Positions 63,951 through 64,000 of a stretch of DNA of 64,000 nt are shown here, piece by piece; position 1 is the stretch's first letter, and every line of letters begins with the position of its first letter. This DNA comes from Clusia tigrina (lineage: Eukaryota; Arthropoda; Insecta; Diptera; Clusiidae). A program made the translations under genes and the position numbers. Location of the stretch: NCBI GenBank assembly GCA_920105625.2, contig OV050033.1:54890780-54954779 (forward strand), written 5' to 3'. The notes under the pieces are model-generated. The model was not told the DNA's origin, ran no database searches, and was given only the letters and a program-made list of their open reading frames with translations.

Positions 63951-64000
63951 TCAATCAGTATATTGAAGGAAAATTTCATTTTTGAGTCTCCAGTTAAGAA

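Overview
The window looks like a chromosome segment from a higher fly (Diptera, Brachycera; a tephritid or related schizophoran is my guess, not shown). It is AT-rich and intron-bearing, carries mariner, hAT-type, tRNA-SINE and RNase H-bearing non-LTR relics, and holds one clear single-copy gene whose protein matches the fly ELAV family. No bacterial operons, rRNA genes or CRISPR arrays were seen.

The gene is the Rbp9 orthologue, on the minus strand. Its six coding exons run from the start codon at 53719 to a TAA at 46506-46504 and encode 384 residues with three RRM domains. One intron (51197-51099) must use a GC donor. Directly after the TAA, the same frame stays open for another 258 codons to a TGA at 45729-45727. 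This stretch holds a non-repetitive helix-like block and a poly-alanine run written in mixed synonymous codons, so it is a strong candidate for stop-codon readthrough or an alternative C terminus.

Layout: 0-3.4 kb holds a non-LTR relic and degenerate tandem repeats. 3.4-15.4 kb is a transposon graveyard: one nearly full-length mariner, a deleted mariner, mariner fragments, and at least five pieces of RNase H-bearing non-LTR elements, one of them 2.4 kb long with a 60-bp palindrome. 15.4-34.4 kb is gene-free and repeat-rich: a TIR-bounded element filled with a 35-bp satellite in 502-bp higher-order units, CAACTC arrays, about 2 kb of pyrimidine-rich minisatellite, and a 22-bp minisatellite with 198-bp order. 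34.6-45.7 kb is extremely AT-rich non-coding DNA lying 3' of Rbp9, with a hAT-type MITE carrying a perfect 8-bp target duplication and a 58-bp satellite. 45.7-53.7 kb is Rbp9; its introns hold a SINE, a TA array, a GTTAAC array and a transposase relic. 53.7-64 kb is upstream of the Rbp9 coding region and contains further satellites, including an array of a palindrome that matches the Grainyhead consensus, and possible but unproven 5' UTR and promoter sequence.

Most long reading frames outside Rbp9 and the transposons come from simple repeats and are not genes.
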